A stretch of 64,000 nt of DNA, taken from contig NZ_CP130831.1 of NCBI RefSeq assembly GCF_030549525.1, positions 707,501-771,500 of the forward strand, read 5' to 3'. How positions within the stretch are numbered: position 1 is the stretch's first letter; each line of letters starts with the position of its first letter. This stretch comes from Stenotrophomonas sp. 704A1. GTDB taxonomy: Bacteria; Pseudomonadota; Gammaproteobacteria; Xanthomonadales; Xanthomonadaceae. The position numbers and the translations under genes were made by a program. The notes under the pieces are model-generated. The model was not told the origin of the DNA. It saw only the letters and a program-made list of their open reading frames with translations, and searched no databases. Shown here one piece after another: positions 16,840 to 28,312 of this stretch.

Positions 16840-18683
16840 GCAAGACCGGCCGCAACCGCCCCCGCAACGCCTTCAGCCTGCGCCAGCGCCTGCGCTGGGT
16901 CGCGCTGGCGCTCGGCCTGTGCTCGGTATCGCTGGTCGGCCGCGCCGCCTACGTGCAGATCATCAACAGCGATTTCTACCAGCGCCAGGGCGAAGCGCGC
17001 TATCTGCGCGAGCTGCCGATCAAGACCTCGCGCGGCATGATCACCGACCGCAACGGCGAGCCGCTGGCGGTGTCCACCCCGGTCGCCTCGATCTGGGTGA
17101 ACCCGCAGGACCTGCTGCGCTCGCCCGAGCGCATCCCCGAGCTGGCCCAGGCGGTCGGCATGTCGGTGGACGAACTGAGCAGCCGCCTGTCGCAGAAGTC
17201 GGACAAGGAATTCATGTACCTGCGCCGCCGGATCAATCCGGACGAAGCAGAGCGGGTGGTCGCGCTGAAGATTCCGGGCGTGGCCGCGCAGCGCGAGTTC
17301 CGCCGCTTCTACCCGCAGGGTGAGGCGATGGCGCACGTGCTGGGCTTCACCAACATCGACGACCGCGGCCAGGAAGGGCTGGAACTGGCCTTCGACGAAT
17401 GGCTGCGCGGCAAGGCCGGCGCCAAGCGGGTGATCCGCAACCGCAAGGGCGAGACCGTCGAGAGCGATCTGCTGCGTGCCGCTGAGCCGGGCAAGGACCT
17501 GACCCTGAGCATCGACCGCCGCATCCAGTACCTGGCTTTCAAGGAACTGCGCAACGCGCTGGTGGCCAACAAGGCAGCTGGTGGTTCGATGGTGATCATG
17601 GACGTGGCCACCGGCGAGATCCTGGCCATGGTCAACCTGCCGACCTACAACCCCAATTCGCTCACCGGCGCGCAGCCGGACACGCGCCGCAACCGCGCGG
17701 TGACCGACCTGGTCGAGCCGGGTTCGACGATGAAGCCGCTGACCATCGCCACCGCGCTGCAGGCCGGGGCGGTGACCAAGGACACCATCATCGACACCAA
17801 CCCGGGGTACATGACCCTGGGCCGCTTCACCATCCGCGACGTGCCGCGCAACAACGGCGTGCTGAATGTCACCGGCGTGATCACCCGCAGCTCGAACGTG
17901 GGTGCAGCCAAGGTTGCGGCGAAGATGCCCGACCAGACCTTCTACGACGGTGTGCGCCGTTTCGGCTACGGCTCGCCGCCGCACAGCGGCTTCCCCGGCG
18001 AATCCGGCGGCGTGGTGCTGCGCCCGGCGCGCTGGTCGGGCACCTCCAAGACCACCATGTCCTACGGCTACGGCCTGTCGGTGACGCCGCTGCAGATCGC
18101 CACCGCCTATTCGGCGCTGGCCAACGGCGGCAAGCTGATCGCCCCGACCTTCGTCAAGGGCCAGCGCAACGAAGGCCAGCAGATCATCGACGAGAGCGTG
18201 GCCAAGCAGGTCGTGGCGATGATGGAAACGGTGGTCACCCAGGGCGGCGCCAAGCAGGCCGCCGTGCTGGGCTACCACGTGGCCGGCAAGACCGGTACCG
18301 CGCGCAAGGCCGGGCCCGGCGGCTACGAGCGTGGCCATTACAACGCGCTGTTCGCTGGCGTGGTGCCGGCCACCAACCCGCGCTTTGCCACCGTCATCGT
18401 CATCAACGACCCGCAGGCCGGCAAGTTCTACGGTGGCCTGGTCTCGGCGCCGGTCTATCACAACGTGATGGAAGGCACCCTGCGGCTGATGGACGTGCCG
18501 CTGGATGACCTGCAGTCGTGGCTGGCCGCACAGCAGTCCGGAAAGATGGGGCATTCGGCCTCGATCCTGCCGGCGCCGCCGGTGGAAGCCGCGCTGCCGG
18601 TGGATGCCGCCGCTGAATTCGATGCCGCGCTGCCCAGCGCGCAGACCCATGTGCCGGCCCCGCCCGCGGGAGGCACGCAATGA
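16836..18683 (+). CDS. ftsI: Peptidoglycan transpeptidase FtsI (PBP3)
   Basis: A 615-residue class B penicillin-binding protein that cross-links septal peptidoglycan. Domains: cytoplasmic tail and membrane anchor (about 1-42), pedestal/dimerisation domain (about 60-220), transpeptidase (about 250-580). Active-site motifs: S297-T-M-K, the SSN triad in [11 protein letters not shown], and K485-T-G-T. The Ala/Pro-rich C-terminal tail after residue 580 is a xanthomonad-style extension. 4-base overlaps with ftsL and murE. Confidence 0.97.
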   Translation: MSKTGRNRPRNAFSLRQRLRWVALALGLCSVSLVGRAAYVQIINSDFYQRQGEARYLRELPIKTSRGMITDRNGEPLAVSTPVASIWVNPQDLLRSPERIPELAQAVGMSVDELSSRLSQKSDKEFMYLRRRINPDEAERVVALKIPGVAAQREFRRFYPQGEAMAHVLGFTNIDDRGQEGLELAFDEWLRGKAGAKRVIRNRKGETVESDLLRAAEPGKDLTLSIDRRIQYLAFKELRNALVANKAAGGSMVIMDVATGEILAMVNLPTYNPNSLTGAQPDTRRNRAVTDLVEPGSTMKPLTIATALQAGAVTKDTIIDTNPGYMTLGRFTIRDVPRNNGVLNVTGVITRSSNVGAAKVAAKMPDQTFYDGVRRFGYGSPPHSGFPGESGGVVLRPARWSGTSKTTMSYGYGLSVTPLQIATAYSALANGGKLIAPTFVKGQRNEGQQIIDESVAKQVVAMMETVVTQGGAKQAAVLGYHVAGKTGTARKAGPGGYERGHYNALFAGVVPATNPRFATVIVINDPQAGKFYGGLVSAPVYHNVMEGTLRLMDVPLDDLQSWLAAQQSGKMGHSASILPAPPVEAALPVDAAAEFDAALPSAQTHVPAPPAGGTQ

Positions 18684-20239
18684 GCCCTTCGATGTTGCTT
18701 TCGCAGTTGCTTCCCGACGTTGCCCTGGCGGGCAACGATCCCGTTCTGACCGGCCTGGTGCTGGACAGCCGTGCCGTGCGCCCCGGCAACGCTTTCGTCG
18801 CCATCGCCGGTTTCGGCGCGCATGGCCTGGGCTTTGTCGAGCAGGCGCGCGCGGCCGGTGCCAGCGCCATCCTGTTCGAGCCGCCGGCGCCGGCCGAGCT
18901 GCCGGCGCCGACCGATGCGATCGCCGTGCCGGGGCTGCGTGCGCGCCTGGGCGCGATGGCCGACCAGTTCCATGGCGCGCCGTCGCGGGCGATGACGATG
19001 GTGGGCGTGACCGGCACCAACGGCAAAACCTCCACCGTGCAGCTGCTGGCGCAGGCCTGGCACCTGCTCGGCACGCCCAGTGGAAGTATCGGCACGCTGG
19101 GCGCCGGTCTTTATGGCGCGGTGCAGCCGACCGGCTTCACCACCCCGCTGGTGCTGCAGATGCATGCGCTGCTGGCGCAGCTGCGCACCGACGGCGCGCA
19201 GGCCGTAGCGATGGAAGTCAGTTCGCACGCGCTGGACCAGGGCCGCGTCGATGCGGTGCACTACGACGTGGCGGTGTTCACCAACCTCACCCGCGACCAT
19301 CTGGATTACCACGGCGACATGGCCAGCTACGGCGCGGCCAAGGCGCGCCTGTTCCATCGCCCGGGCCTGAAGGCGGCGGTGGTGAACCTGGATGATGCGT
19401 TCGGCCGCCAGCTGTTCGCCGGCCTGCCGGCCAGCGTGCAGGCCATCGGGCTGAGCTCGCGCGGTGCGGCCGATGCCAGCGTGCACGCCGAGAACCTGCA
19501 GCTGGATGGTCGTGGCATCGGCTTCGAACTGGTCATCGACGGCGCGCGCGCTGCGGTGCAGTCGCCGCTGCTGGGCCGCTTCAACGTGGACAACCTGCTG
19601 GCCGTGGCCGGCAGCCTGCACGCGCTGGGCGAGCCGGCCGAGCGCATTGCCGCGGTGCTGTCGGCACTGCAGCCGATCCGCGGCCGCATGAACCGCCTGG
19701 GGGGCGAAGACGGCCTGCCTACCGTGGTGGTCGACTACGCCCACACCCCCGATGCGCTGGAACAGGCGCTGGACAGCCTGCATGGCCACCTGCAGGGGAC
19801 GCTGTACTGCGTGTTCGGCTGCGGTGGCGAGCGCGATACCGGCAAGCGTCCGCAGATGGCCGCCATCGCCGAGCGCCTGGCCAACCAGGTCATCGTCACC
19901 GACGACAACCCGCGCGGCGAAGACGGCGACGTGATCGTCGCCGACATTCTGGCCGGCTTCGCCCATCCGGCCGCCGTGACCGTGCAGCGCAGCCGCGCGC
20001 GTGCGATCGGCCTGGCGGTGAAGCGCGCCGGTGCGGGCGACATCATCCTGATCGCCGGCAAGGGCCACGAGCCCTACCAGGAGGTCAACGGCGTGCGCCA
20101 CGACTTCGACGACACCGAAGTGTCGGCTGCCGCGCTGGCTGCCAAGGCCGGTGTGATCGCGACGCGCACGGATGCGCTGGTGGCCCGGCCGCAGGACGCG
20201 GAAGAGGGCCCAGCACAGGCCGGGGAGGGCGCCGCATGA
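18680..20239 (+). CDS. murE: UDP-MurNAc-tripeptide synthetase MurE (meso-DAP adding)
   Basis: A 519-residue cytoplasmic Mur ligase adding the third stem-peptide residue. ATP-binding loop [10 protein letters not shown] with Lys116. The DNPR motif at 409-412 (TDDNPRGED) is the known signature for meso-diaminopimelate rather than lysine. Three-domain Mur ligase layout is complete; a ~20-residue Glu/Gly/Ala-rich tail follows the last domain. Overlaps ftsI and murF by 4 bases. Confidence 0.97.
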   Translation: MSPSMLLSQLLPDVALAGNDPVLTGLVLDSRAVRPGNAFVAIAGFGAHGLGFVEQARAAGASAILFEPPAPAELPAPTDAIAVPGLRARLGAMADQFHGAPSRAMTMVGVTGTNGKTSTVQLLAQAWHLLGTPSGSIGTLGAGLYGAVQPTGFTTPLVLQMHALLAQLRTDGAQAVAMEVSSHALDQGRVDAVHYDVAVFTNLTRDHLDYHGDMASYGAAKARLFHRPGLKAAVVNLDDAFGRQLFAGLPASVQAIGLSSRGAADASVHAENLQLDGRGIGFELVIDGARAAVQSPLLGRFNVDNLLAVAGSLHALGEPAERIAAVLSALQPIRGRMNRLGGEDGLPTVVVDYAHTPDALEQALDSLHGHLQGTLYCVFGCGGERDTGKRPQMAAIAERLANQVIVTDDNPRGEDGDVIVADILAGFAHPAAVTVQRSRARAIGLAVKRAGAGDIILIAGKGHEPYQEVNGVRHDFDDTEVSAAALAAKAGVIATRTDALVARPQDAEEGPAQAGEGAA

Positions 20240-21630
20240 AGCGCACCCTGCTTTCGCTGATCGCGCACTGGGCCGGTGGCGAGATCCACGGCGACGACGT
20301 GGCCATCGATGCGGTCAGCAATGACACCCGCAGCCTGGGCGCGGGCAGCCTGTACGTGGCCCTGCGTGGCGAACGCTTCGACGGCCATGACTTCGCCGCC
20401 GATGCGCAGGCCCGTGGCGCCAGCGCGCTGCTGGTCGAGCGCCTGCTGCCGCTGGACGTGCCGCAGGTGCTGGTGGCCGACAGCGAACGGGCCCTGGCGA
20501 AGATCGCCGCCGGCATGCAGCGCGACCGCGGCACCGAGGTGTTCGCGATCACCGGCAGCAACGGCAAGACCAGCGTGAAAAGCCTGCTGCTGGCGATCCT
20601 GCAGCAGGTGGCCCGGCATGCGCACAAGGTGGTCTATGCCAACCCGGGCAACCGCAACAATGAAATCGGCCTGCCGCTGGCGGTGATCGACGCGCCCGAA
20701 GATGCCGACTACGCCGTCTACGAGATGGGTGCCGGCAAGCCGGGTGACATCGCCTACCTGACCGACATCGCGCGCCCGCGCTATGCGCTGGTCAACAACA
20801 TCGCACCGGCCCACCTGGAACGGATGGGCAGCCTGCTCGGCGTGGCGGTGACCAAGGGCGCGATCTATGCCGCACTGCCGGCCGATGGCGTGGCCGTCAT
20901 CAATGTCGATGATGCCTACGGGCGCTGGTTCGAACAGCATTTCATCGGCACCCCGGCGCGTTGCAGGGTGCTGCGCTATGGCCTGGACCACAGTGCCGAG
21001 GTCACCGCGCGTGATATCCGTGCCGGCGCCCAGGGCAGCCAGTTCACCCTGGTCACTGCGACGGGCGAAGCACGCGTGGCACTGGGCCTGCCCGGTCGCC
21101 ACAACATCAGCAATGCCCTGGCGGCGGCCAGCCTGGCGCTGGCCGCGGGCATCGAACTGCCGCTGGTTGCGAGCGGGCTGGCCGAAGCCCAGCCGGTGCC
21201 GGGCCGCCAGATCGCCCATCTGCTGCACAACGGTGCGGTGCTGGTGGATGACAGCTACAACGCCAACCCCGGTTCGCTGGCTGCCGCCATCGATGCACTG
21301 GCGGCCGCTCCCGAAGAGGGCTGGCTGGTGCTCGGTGACATGCGCGAGCTTGGCCCGGATGCACAGGCGCTGCACGCGCAGGCCGGGCTGCGCGCCCGCG
21401 CCGCCGGCCTCAAGCGCCTGTATGCGCTGGGCCCGCTCAGTGCTGCCGCCGCTGCCGCCTTCGGCGAAGGCGGCCGCCATTTCGCCACCCATGACGCGCT
21501 GTCGCAGGCGCTGAAGGACGAGCTGCACGCCGGCGTGCGCTGCCTGGTCAAGGGTTCCCGTGGCAGCGCCATGGACACGATTGTCAAAGCGCTGCTGGCG
21601 CAAGGAGAGGAATCCCCGCATGTTGTATGA
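20236..21630 (+). CDS. murF: UDP-MurNAc-tripeptide:D-Ala-D-Ala ligase MurF
   Basis: A 464-residue Mur ligase that joins D-Ala-D-Ala (made by ddlB downstream) to the tripeptide. Seen: [22 protein letters not shown] at the N-terminus, P-loop [11 protein letters not shown] with Lys111, the [10 protein letters not shown] substrate segment and [10 protein letters not shown] in the C-terminal domain. Overlaps murE by 4 and mraY by 11 bases. Confidence 0.97.
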   Translation: MKRTLLSLIAHWAGGEIHGDDVAIDAVSNDTRSLGAGSLYVALRGERFDGHDFAADAQARGASALLVERLLPLDVPQVLVADSERALAKIAAGMQRDRGTEVFAITGSNGKTSVKSLLLAILQQVARHAHKVVYANPGNRNNEIGLPLAVIDAPEDADYAVYEMGAGKPGDIAYLTDIARPRYALVNNIAPAHLERMGSLLGVAVTKGAIYAALPADGVAVINVDDAYGRWFEQHFIGTPARCRVLRYGLDHSAEVTARDIRAGAQGSQFTLVTATGEARVALGLPGRHNISNALAAASLALAAGIELPLVASGLAEAQPVPGRQIAHLLHNGAVLVDDSYNANPGSLAAAIDALAAAPEEGWLVLGDMRELGPDAQALHAQAGLRARAAGLKRLYALGPLSAAAAAAFGEGGRHFATHDALSQALKDELHAGVRCLVKGSRGSAMDTIVKALLAQGEESPHVV

Positions 21631-22705
21631 ACTGGCTCGATGGTTGCAGCAGTTGGAGAGCCTGTTCGGGCTGTTCAACTACCAGACGTTCCGCGCCATC
21701 CTTGCCGCGTTGACGGCCCTGTTCCTGTCGCTCTGGCTCGGCCCGGCGATGATCCGCAAGCTTGCCCAGTTCAAGGGTGGCCAGCCGATCCGGACCGATG
21801 GTCCGCAGACCCATTTCTCCAAGGCCGGCACGCCGACCATGGGCGGCTCGCTGATCCTGCTCACCGTCACCCTGTCGGTGCTGATGTGGGCCGACCTGCG
21901 CAACCGCTACGTGTGGCTGGTGCTGGCGGTGATGCTGTGCTTCGGTGCCATCGGCTGGTACGACGACTGGATCAAGATCGTCCGTCGCGACCCGAACGGT
22001 CTGAAGTCGCGCTGGAAGTACCTGCTGCAGTCGATCTTCGGCCTGGCCGCGGGCATCTTCCTGTTCCAGACCGCCGACGTACCGGCGGCGCTGACCTTCT
22101 ACATCCCGATGTTCAAGTCGGTGGCCCTGCCGCTGGCCGGCATCGGCTTCGTGGCCATCGCCTACTTCTGGATCGTCGGCTTCTCCAACGCGGTCAACCT
22201 GACCGATGGCCTGGATGGCCTGGCGATCATGCCGACCGTGCTGGTCGCCTGCGCGCTGGGGGTGTTCGCCTATGCCTCCGGCAACGTGGTGTTCGCCAAC
22301 TATCTGCAGATCCCGCAGATTCCGGGGGCCGGTGAGCTGGTCATCATCTGCGCGGCCATTGCCGGCGCCGGCCTCGGCTTCCTGTGGTTCAACACCTATC
22401 CGGCCATGGTGTTCATGGGCGATATCGGTGCGCTGTCGCTGGGCGCGGTGCTGGGCACCATCGCAGTGATCACCCGCCAGGAACTGGTGCTGGTGATCAT
22501 GGGCGGCGTGTTCGTCATCGAGACCCTGTCGGTGATGATCCAGGTCGCCTCGTTCAAGCTGACCGGCAAGCGCGTGTTCCGCATGGCGCCGATCCACCAC
22601 CACTTCGAACTGAAGGGCTGGCCCGAGCCGCGGGTGATCGTGCGCTTCTGGATCATCTCGGTGGTGCTGGTGCTGATCGGCCTGGCCACGTTGAAGGTGC
22701 GCTGA
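21620..22705 (+). CDS. mraY: Phospho-MurNAc-pentapeptide translocase MraY
   Basis: A 361-residue integral membrane enzyme (about ten helices) that transfers phospho-MurNAc-pentapeptide to undecaprenyl phosphate, forming lipid I. Conserved: [19 protein letters not shown] (Asp pair), [16 protein letters not shown], and the triple-His segment [12 protein letters not shown]. The ATG at 21620 follows AAGGAGAGG; longer in-frame openings upstream lie inside murF. In enteric bacteria murD follows here; in this cluster ftsW starts two bases after the stop. Confidence 0.97.
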   Translation: MLYELARWLQQLESLFGLFNYQTFRAILAALTALFLSLWLGPAMIRKLAQFKGGQPIRTDGPQTHFSKAGTPTMGGSLILLTVTLSVLMWADLRNRYVWLVLAVMLCFGAIGWYDDWIKIVRRDPNGLKSRWKYLLQSIFGLAAGIFLFQTADVPAALTFYIPMFKSVALPLAGIGFVAIAYFWIVGFSNAVNLTDGLDGLAIMPTVLVACALGVFAYASGNVVFANYLQIPQIPGAGELVIICAAIAGAGLGFLWFNTYPAMVFMGDIGALSLGAVLGTIAVITRQELVLVIMGGVFVIETLSVMIQVASFKLTGKRVFRMAPIHHHFELKGWPEPRVIVRFWIISVVLVLIGLATLKVR

Positions 22706-22707
22706 GC

Positions 22708-24033
22708 ATGAACGACCTGTCCCGCCAGGCAACACGCCTCGAAGCCATCGAAGGCAGCTACGACAAGTGGCTGCTGGGCGCGATCATCGCGCTCACCGGC
22801 ATCGGCGTGGTGATGGTGGCGTCCAGCTCGATCGCGTTGATGAGCAGCCCGTTCTACTACCTCAACCGCCACCTGGTGTTCCTGGCGGTCGGTATCGTGC
22901 TGGCGGTCATCGCCGCGCGCACCGAGCTGAAGTCCATCGAGCAGTACAACCAGATGCTGCTGCTGGGCTGCTTCGCGCTGCTGGTGGTGGTGTTCATCCC
23001 CGGTCTCGGCAGCAGCGTCAACGGTGCCCGGCGCTGGATCAACCTGGGTATTTCCAAGTTCCAGACGGTTGAAGCGGTGAAGGTGCTCTACATCGTCTGG
23101 CTGTCCAGCTACCTGGTGCGCTTCCGCGACGAGGTCAATGCGACCTGGCCGGCGATGCTCAAGCCGCTGGGCGTGGCCGGTGCGCTGGTGGTGCTGCTGC
23201 TGCTGCAGCCGGACTTCGGGTCGTCCACGCTGCTGCTGGCGATCACCGCCGGCATGCTGGTGCTGGGTGGGGTGAACATGCCGCGCATGTCGATGCCGGT
23301 GATCATCGGCCTGGTCGGCATGAGCGCGCTGGCGATCATCGAGCCGTACCGCATGCGCCGCATCACCTCCTTCCTGGACCCATGGGCCGACCAGCAGGGC
23401 GACGGCTACCAGCTGTCCAACGCGCTGATGGCGGTGGGCCGCGGCGAGTGGACCGGCGTCGGCCTGGGCAATTCGGTGCAGAAGCTGTACTACCTGCCTG
23501 AAGCGCATACCGACTTCATTTTCTCGGTCACCGCCGAGGAGTTCGGCTTCCTGGGCACCTGCGTGATCGTGGCCCTGTACGCGCTGCTGGTCGGCCGGAC
23601 CTTCTGGCTGGGCATGCGCTGCGTGGAAATGAAGCGCCACTTCTCCGGCTACATCGCCTTCGGCATCGGCCTGTGGATCAGCATGCAGACCTTCGTCTCG
23701 ATCGGGGTGAACCTGGGCATCCTGCCGACCAAGGGCCTGACCCTGCCGCTGATCTCCTCCGGAGGCTCGTCGGTGCTGATGACCTGCGTGGCGATGGGCC
23801 TGCTGCTGCGCGTGTCCTATGAACTCAAGCGCGCCGAGCGTCGCCAGGCTGTGCGAATCGGCGGGGGCGAGGACGCCCCGGTGGCGGCGGATGCGCCGGT
23901 CACGCCGGTCGCGCCGGTTGCCACCGCTGCGCCGATGAAGGCCGAACCGGTGGCTGCCGCGGCACCGGCGGCCGCGCGCGGCACCAGCCGCCTGCAGTCG
24001 CGCATCGAACCGACTTTCGGGAGGCTGTCATGA
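22708..24033 (+). CDS. ftsW: Septal peptidoglycan polymerase FtsW
   Basis: A 441-residue SEDS-family glycosyltransferase with about ten membrane segments, partner of FtsI. Seen: [13 protein letters not shown] first helix, [11 protein letters not shown] loop, LQPDFGSS, the [18 protein letters not shown] loop holding the catalytic Asp, and [20 protein letters not shown] ~45-residue Ala/Pro-rich cytoplasmic tail follows the last helix. Start ATG 22708 directly follows mraY; the frame stays open upstream inside mraY but that part is out of context. Confidence 0.96.
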   Translation: MNDLSRQATRLEAIEGSYDKWLLGAIIALTGIGVVMVASSSIALMSSPFYYLNRHLVFLAVGIVLAVIAARTELKSIEQYNQMLLLGCFALLVVVFIPGLGSSVNGARRWINLGISKFQTVEAVKVLYIVWLSSYLVRFRDEVNATWPAMLKPLGVAGALVVLLLLQPDFGSSTLLLAITAGMLVLGGVNMPRMSMPVIIGLVGMSALAIIEPYRMRRITSFLDPWADQQGDGYQLSNALMAVGRGEWTGVGLGNSVQKLYYLPEAHTDFIFSVTAEEFGFLGTCVIVALYALLVGRTFWLGMRCVEMKRHFSGYIAFGIGLWISMQTFVSIGVNLGILPTKGLTLPLISSGGSSVLMTCVAMGLLLRVSYELKRAERRQAVRIGGGEDAPVAADAPVTPVAPVATAAPMKAEPVAAAAPAAARGTSRLQSRIEPTFGRLS

Positions 24034-25130
24034 GCAGCGTCGGCTCCAACGCGACCGCCAGCACCCGCCCGGTGATGATCCTGGCCGGCGGCACCGGCGG
24101 GCACATCTTCCCGGGGCTGGCCGTGGCCCGGGTGCTGCGTGCGCGCGGCGTGCCGGTCACCTGGATGGGCGCCGACGGCGCGATGGAAACCCGCCTGGTA
24201 CCGCAGCACGACATTCCGATCGACACGCTGGCCATCACCGGCCTGCGTGGCAAGGGCAAGCTGGCGCTGCTGGCGGCGCCGTGGCGGCTGATGCGCGCGC
24301 TGCGTGCTGCCGGGCTGATCATCCGTGATCGCCAGCCGCGCGCGGTGGTGGCCTTCGGCGGCTTCGCCTCCGGCCCCGGTGGCATGGCCACGCGCCTGCA
24401 CGGCCTGCCGCTGCTGGTGCACGAGCAGAACCGCGCGCCGGGCCTGACCAATCGCATCCTGTCGCGCTATGCACGCCGCCTGCTGACAGGTTTCCCGGGC
24501 ACCTTCGCCGCGCGCGAGGAATTCGTCGGCAACCCGGTGCGCGCGGAAATCGCTGCCATCGCTGCACCGGAACAGCGACTGGCCGGCCGCAGCGGTCCGC
24601 TGCGTCTGCTGGTGCTGGGCGGCAGCCAGGGCGCTCGCGCGCTCAACAGCGGGGTGCCGCAGGCGATTGCCCAGCTGGGCGCCGGGCTGCCGGTGCTGGT
24701 GCGCCACCAGAGCGGTGAGAAGCTGCATGCCGAAGCCGTCGAGGCATACGCCAAGGCCGGTGTGCAGGGCGAGATCACCCCCTTCATTGCCGACATGGCC
24801 GAAGCCTTTGCCTGGGCCGACCTGGTGGTGTGCCGCGCCGGCGCGTCCACCCTGGCCGAGCTGTGCGCGGTCGGCATCGGCAGCGTGCTGGTGCCATTCC
24901 CTGCCGCCGTCGACGATCACCAGACCCGCAACGCGGAGTATCTGGTCGAGCGCGACGCTGCGGTGTTGCTGAAGCAGGACGGAACGCTGGCCGACGGCAT
25001 TGCCGCATTGCTGCGCGATCTGTCCCAGAATCCCGCCCGCCGCATGCAGATGGCGCAAGCCGCGCGTGCGCTGGCCAAGGTCGATGCCGCCGAACGCATC
25101 GCCGATATCATTCTCGAGGAAGCTGTATGA
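24030..25130 (+). CDS. murG: Lipid II synthase MurG
   Basis: A 366-residue peripheral GT-B glycosyltransferase adding GlcNAc to lipid I. N-terminal glycine-rich loop [27 protein letters not shown] and [12 protein letters not shown], second Gly-rich loop [13 protein letters not shown], and the UDP-GlcNAc segment [15 protein letters not shown] are all present. Overlaps ftsW by 4 bases; its stop overlaps a 15-codon mini-ORF leading to murC. Confidence 0.97.
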   Translation: MSSVGSNATASTRPVMILAGGTGGHIFPGLAVARVLRARGVPVTWMGADGAMETRLVPQHDIPIDTLAITGLRGKGKLALLAAPWRLMRALRAAGLIIRDRQPRAVVAFGGFASGPGGMATRLHGLPLLVHEQNRAPGLTNRILSRYARRLLTGFPGTFAAREEFVGNPVRAEIAAIAAPEQRLAGRSGPLRLLVLGGSQGARALNSGVPQAIAQLGAGLPVLVRHQSGEKLHAEAVEAYAKAGVQGEITPFIADMAEAFAWADLVVCRAGASTLAELCAVGIGSVLVPFPAAVDDHQTRNAEYLVERDAAVLLKQDGTLADGIAALLRDLSQNPARRMQMAQAARALAKVDAAERIADIILEEAV

Positions 25131-25174
25131 AGAAGGCACGCTCCAGCGCCTGCCCTGCGCGAGGCCGCGCATGA
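25127..25174 (+). CDS. Candidate 15-codon coupling mini-ORF between murG and murC
   Basis: ATG at 25127 overlaps the murG stop as ATGA and has a GAGGA site 6-8 bases upstream. It encodes 15 residues ([15 protein letters not shown]) and its TGA overlaps the murC ATG, again as ATGA. murC itself has only a weak GAGG-like site and no earlier in-frame start, so ribosomes may reach murC by way of this frame. Whether the peptide does anything is unknown; it could also be chance. Confidence 0.35.
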   Translation: MKKARSSACPARGRA

Positions 25175-26607
25175 TCCGCCGCCTGCACGACACCAATGAC
25201 CTGGTGCGCGCGTTCCCACGCGTGCATTTCGTCGGCATCGGCGGTACCGGCATGAGCGGCATCGCCGAGGTGATGCTGACCCTGGGCTACGAAGTGTCCG
25301 GCTCGGACAACGCCGACAACGCGGCGACCCGCCGCCTGGCCGGCCTGGGCGCGCGCATCATGCGCGGGCACTCGGCCGCCAACGTGCTGGGCACCGACTG
25401 CGTGGTGGTCTCCAGTGCCATCCGCGAAGACAACCCGGAACTGATGGAAGCGCGCAGCCAGCGCATTCCGATCATGCCCCGCGCGGCGATGCTGGCCGAA
25501 CTGATGCGCTTCCGCCGCGGCATCGCCGTGGCCGGTACCCACGGCAAGACCACCACCACCAGCCTCACTGCGGCGGTGCTGAGCGAAGGCGGCCTGGATC
25601 CGACCTTCGTGATCGGTGGCCAGCTGCTGGCGGCCGGCGCCAACGCCAAGCTCGGTGGTGGCCAGTGGCTGGTGGCCGAGGCCGACGAAAGCGATGGCAG
25701 CTTCCTGCGCCTGAACCCGCTGATGTCGATCATCACCAATATCGATGCCGACCATCTGGAGAACTACGGCAACGATTTCGCCCGCGTGCAGGCGGCGTTT
25801 GCCGAGTTCCTGCAGCGCCTGCCCTTCTACGGCCTGGCGGTGCTGTGCATCGATGACCCGGAAGTGGCCGCGCTGGCAGCGAAGACGCCGCGCCACGTGA
25901 TGAGCTACGGCATGAGCCCGCAGGCCGACGTGCGCGCCGAGAACGTGGTGCAGGAAGGCTCGCGGATGCGCTTCACCCTGCGCCTGCCGCAGGGCACCAG
26001 CCAGGAAGTGGTGCTGGCCCTGCCGGGCAAGCACAACGTGCTCAACGCGCTGGCCGCCGCTGCGGTGGGCTGGCAGCTGGGCGTGGCGCCGGATGCCATC
26101 GCGCGTGCGCTGGCCGGCTTTGCCGGGGTCGGCCGCCGCTTCAACGACCTGGGCGAAGTGACCACCGCCAGTGGTGCCAAGGTGCGCATCATCGACGATT
26201 ACGGGCACCACCCGAGCGAGCTGGAAGCGGTGTTCGCCGCTGCCCGCGGCGGCTGGGCCGACAAGCGCCTGGTGGTGGCCTTCCAGCCGCACCGATACAG
26301 CCGCACCCGCGACCAGTTCGACAAGTTCGCCGCAGTGCTGTCCAGCGTCGATGCGCTGGTGCTGAGCGAGGTCTACCCGGCCGGCGAGGAACCGATCGCC
26401 GGTGCCGACTCGCACGCGCTGGCCCGTGCCATCCGTGCGCGCGGCCGCAGCGAGCCGGTGGTGGTGGGCAAGGCGTCCGAGTTGGCGACCGTGCTGCCGG
26501 ATGTGCTGCAGGACGGCGACCTGCTGCTGATGATGGGCGCCGGTGACATCGGCGCCGTGGCCAGCCACATCGCCGTGGAAGGCTTCAGGGCGGAGGGCGA
26601 GGCATGA
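25171..26607 (+). CDS. murC: UDP-N-acetylmuramate:L-alanine ligase MurC
   Basis: A 478-residue Mur ligase adding the first stem-peptide residue. N-terminal Rossmann segment [19 protein letters not shown]-loop AGTHGKTTT with Lys126, [21 protein letters not shown] and DDYGHHPSE identify MurC. Start ATG 25171 is the first possible one in frame. Overlaps ddlB by 4 bases. Confidence 0.97.
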   Translation: MIRRLHDTNDLVRAFPRVHFVGIGGTGMSGIAEVMLTLGYEVSGSDNADNAATRRLAGLGARIMRGHSAANVLGTDCVVVSSAIREDNPELMEARSQRIPIMPRAAMLAELMRFRRGIAVAGTHGKTTTTSLTAAVLSEGGLDPTFVIGGQLLAAGANAKLGGGQWLVAEADESDGSFLRLNPLMSIITNIDADHLENYGNDFARVQAAFAEFLQRLPFYGLAVLCIDDPEVAALAAKTPRHVMSYGMSPQADVRAENVVQEGSRMRFTLRLPQGTSQEVVLALPGKHNVLNALAAAAVGWQLGVAPDAIARALAGFAGVGRRFNDLGEVTTASGAKVRIIDDYGHHPSELEAVFAAARGGWADKRLVVAFQPHRYSRTRDQFDKFAAVLSSVDALVLSEVYPAGEEPIAGADSHALARAIRARGRSEPVVVGKASELATVLPDVLQDGDLLLMMGAGDIGAVASHIAVEGFRAEGEA

Positions 26608-27566
26608 GCGCGCTGTCCTTCCCGCCGCTGCGCAGCACCGACCCGGCCGTGTTCGGCCGCGTTGCCGTGCTGCTGGGCGGCACCTCCAGTGAACGCGAGG
26701 TCTCGCTGGATTCCGGCCGCAACGTGCTCGACGCCCTGCAGGCGCGTGGCGTCGATGCGTTCGCCGTGGATGGCATTCCGGCGCTGGCCAGGGCGCTGGC
26801 CGCCGGTGGCATCGACCGCGTGTTCAACATCCTGCACGGCCACAACGGTGGTGGTGAGGACGGCATCGTGCAGGGCCTGATGGACGCCTTCGGCGTGCCC
26901 TACACCGGCTCGAACGTGCTGGGTTCGGCGCTGAGCATGGACAAGATCCGGACCAAGCAGGTGTGGCTGTCGCTGGGCCTGCCGACCCCGCAGTACCGCA
27001 AGGTCACTGCCGAAGACGTGCACGCCAACGCGGCCGAACTCGGCCTGCCGGTGGTGGTGAAGCCGGCCAACGAAGGCTCCAGCGTGGGCATCAGCCGGGT
27101 GACCGATGACGCCGGCCTGGACGAAGCAGTGGCCCTGGCGGCGCGCTACGACGGCCAGTTGCTGATGGAACAGATGGTGGTGGGCGACGAACTGACCGTG
27201 GCCATCCTTGGCGACGTGGCGCTGCCGTCGATCCGCATCGTGCCCAAGGGCCAGTGGTACGACTACAACGCCAAGTACATCGCCGAGGACACCCAGTACC
27301 TGTGCCCGGGCCTTGATGGTGAGGCTGAAGACGAGATCCGCCGCATCGCGCTGGCGGCGTTCCGTGCCGCCGGCTGCCGTGGCTGGGGCCGCGTGGACGT
27401 GATGCGTGACCGCGCCAGTGGCCGCTTCTACCTGCTGGAAGTGAACACCGCACCGGGCATGACCAGCCATTCGCTGGTGCCCAAGGCCGCCGGCCAGGCC
27501 GGCATCGGCTTTGAAGAGCTGGTGTGGCGCGTGCTGGAACAGACCCTGGAGGCATCGCACGCATGA
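26604..27566 (+). CDS. ddlB: D-alanine:D-alanine ligase Ddl
   Basis: A 320-residue ATP-grasp enzyme making D-Ala-D-Ala for MurF. Motifs: [60 protein letters not shown], and [15 protein letters not shown] with metal-binding Glu/Asn. A ~20-residue N-terminal extension precedes the first strand. 4-base overlaps with murC and ftsQ. Confidence 0.97.
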   Translation: MSALSFPPLRSTDPAVFGRVAVLLGGTSSEREVSLDSGRNVLDALQARGVDAFAVDGIPALARALAAGGIDRVFNILHGHNGGGEDGIVQGLMDAFGVPYTGSNVLGSALSMDKIRTKQVWLSLGLPTPQYRKVTAEDVHANAAELGLPVVVKPANEGSSVGISRVTDDAGLDEAVALAARYDGQLLMEQMVVGDELTVAILGDVALPSIRIVPKGQWYDYNAKYIAEDTQYLCPGLDGEAEDEIRRIALAAFRAAGCRGWGRVDVMRDRASGRFYLLEVNTAPGMTSHSLVPKAAGQAGIGFEELVWRVLEQTLEASHA

Positions 27567-28312
27567 ACGCGGTGCTGCGCATCTTCGTCTGGCTGTTGGC
27601 GCTGTCGGTGGTTGCACTGCCGGTGGTCGCCGTGGTCAACGGCTGGGTTGGCGCTGAGCGCTGGCCGCTGGCGAAGCTGCGCGTGCACGGTGAGTTCAAG
27701 CGGGTGCCGGCCGAGCAGTTGCAGCAGGTACTGTTGCCGTATGCGCGCTCGGGCTTCTTCGCAGTCAAGCTGCAGGACGCGCAGGACGCACTGGAAGCGC
27801 TGCCCTGGGTGGAAAGCGCGCAGGTCCGCAAGCAGTGGCCGGACGTGCTGGAGGTGACCCTGGTCGAGCACAAGCCGTTCGCGCGCTGGGGCCAGGACCG
27901 CCTGCTGTCCGAGCAGGGCAAGCTGTTCCCCACGCCGAAGAAGCTGGCCGACCTGGAGCTGCCCGAGCTGGATGGCCCGGACAGCCAGACCGAAGAAGTG
28001 GTCAAGCTCTACAACGATTCGCGCGCGCTGTTCGCGCCGGCCGGCGTCGACGTACGCCGGCTGAGCATGGATGCGCGCGGCAGCTGGTCGCTGGTGCTGA
28101 GCAACGGCACCGAAGTGGTGGTCGGGCGCGATGACGCGCGTTCGCGCCTGCAGCGCTTCGTCCGGGTGCTGCCGCAACTCAACAACCAGGCCGCGCCGAT
28201 CGAGCGCGCCGATCTCCGTTACACCAATGGTTTCACGCTGAGCTGGGGCGCCCCGGTCACCCCGGCCAATGCACCGGGCACCCCGGCACGAAGGACGCAG
28301 GAAAGAACATGA
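27563..28312 (+). CDS. ftsQ: Cell division protein FtsQ
   Basis: A 249-residue bitopic protein. Membrane segment at about 5-26, then a POTRA domain (about 38-108, [15 protein letters not shown]...[30 protein letters not shown]) and the FtsQ beta domain (about 110-235). It recruits FtsB/FtsL to the divisome. ATG 27563 overlaps the ddlB stop by 4 bases; ftsA begins with a 4-base overlap. Confidence 0.95.
   Translation: MNAVLRIFVWLLALSVVALPVVAVVNGWVGAERWPLAKLRVHGEFKRVPAEQLQQVLLPYARSGFFAVKLQDAQDALEALPWVESAQVRKQWPDVLEVTLVEHKPFARWGQDRLLSEQGKLFPTPKKLADLELPELDGPDSQTEEVVKLYNDSRALFAPAGVDVRRLSMDARGSWSLVLSNGTEVVVGRDDARSRLQRFVRVLPQLNNQAAPIERADLRYTNGFTLSWGAPVTPANAPGTPARRTQERT

Noticed and set aside
16653-18680. 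A 675-codon minus-strand frame across ftsL and ftsI
   Set aside because: Antisense shadow of ftsI; no start context, no recognisable domain.
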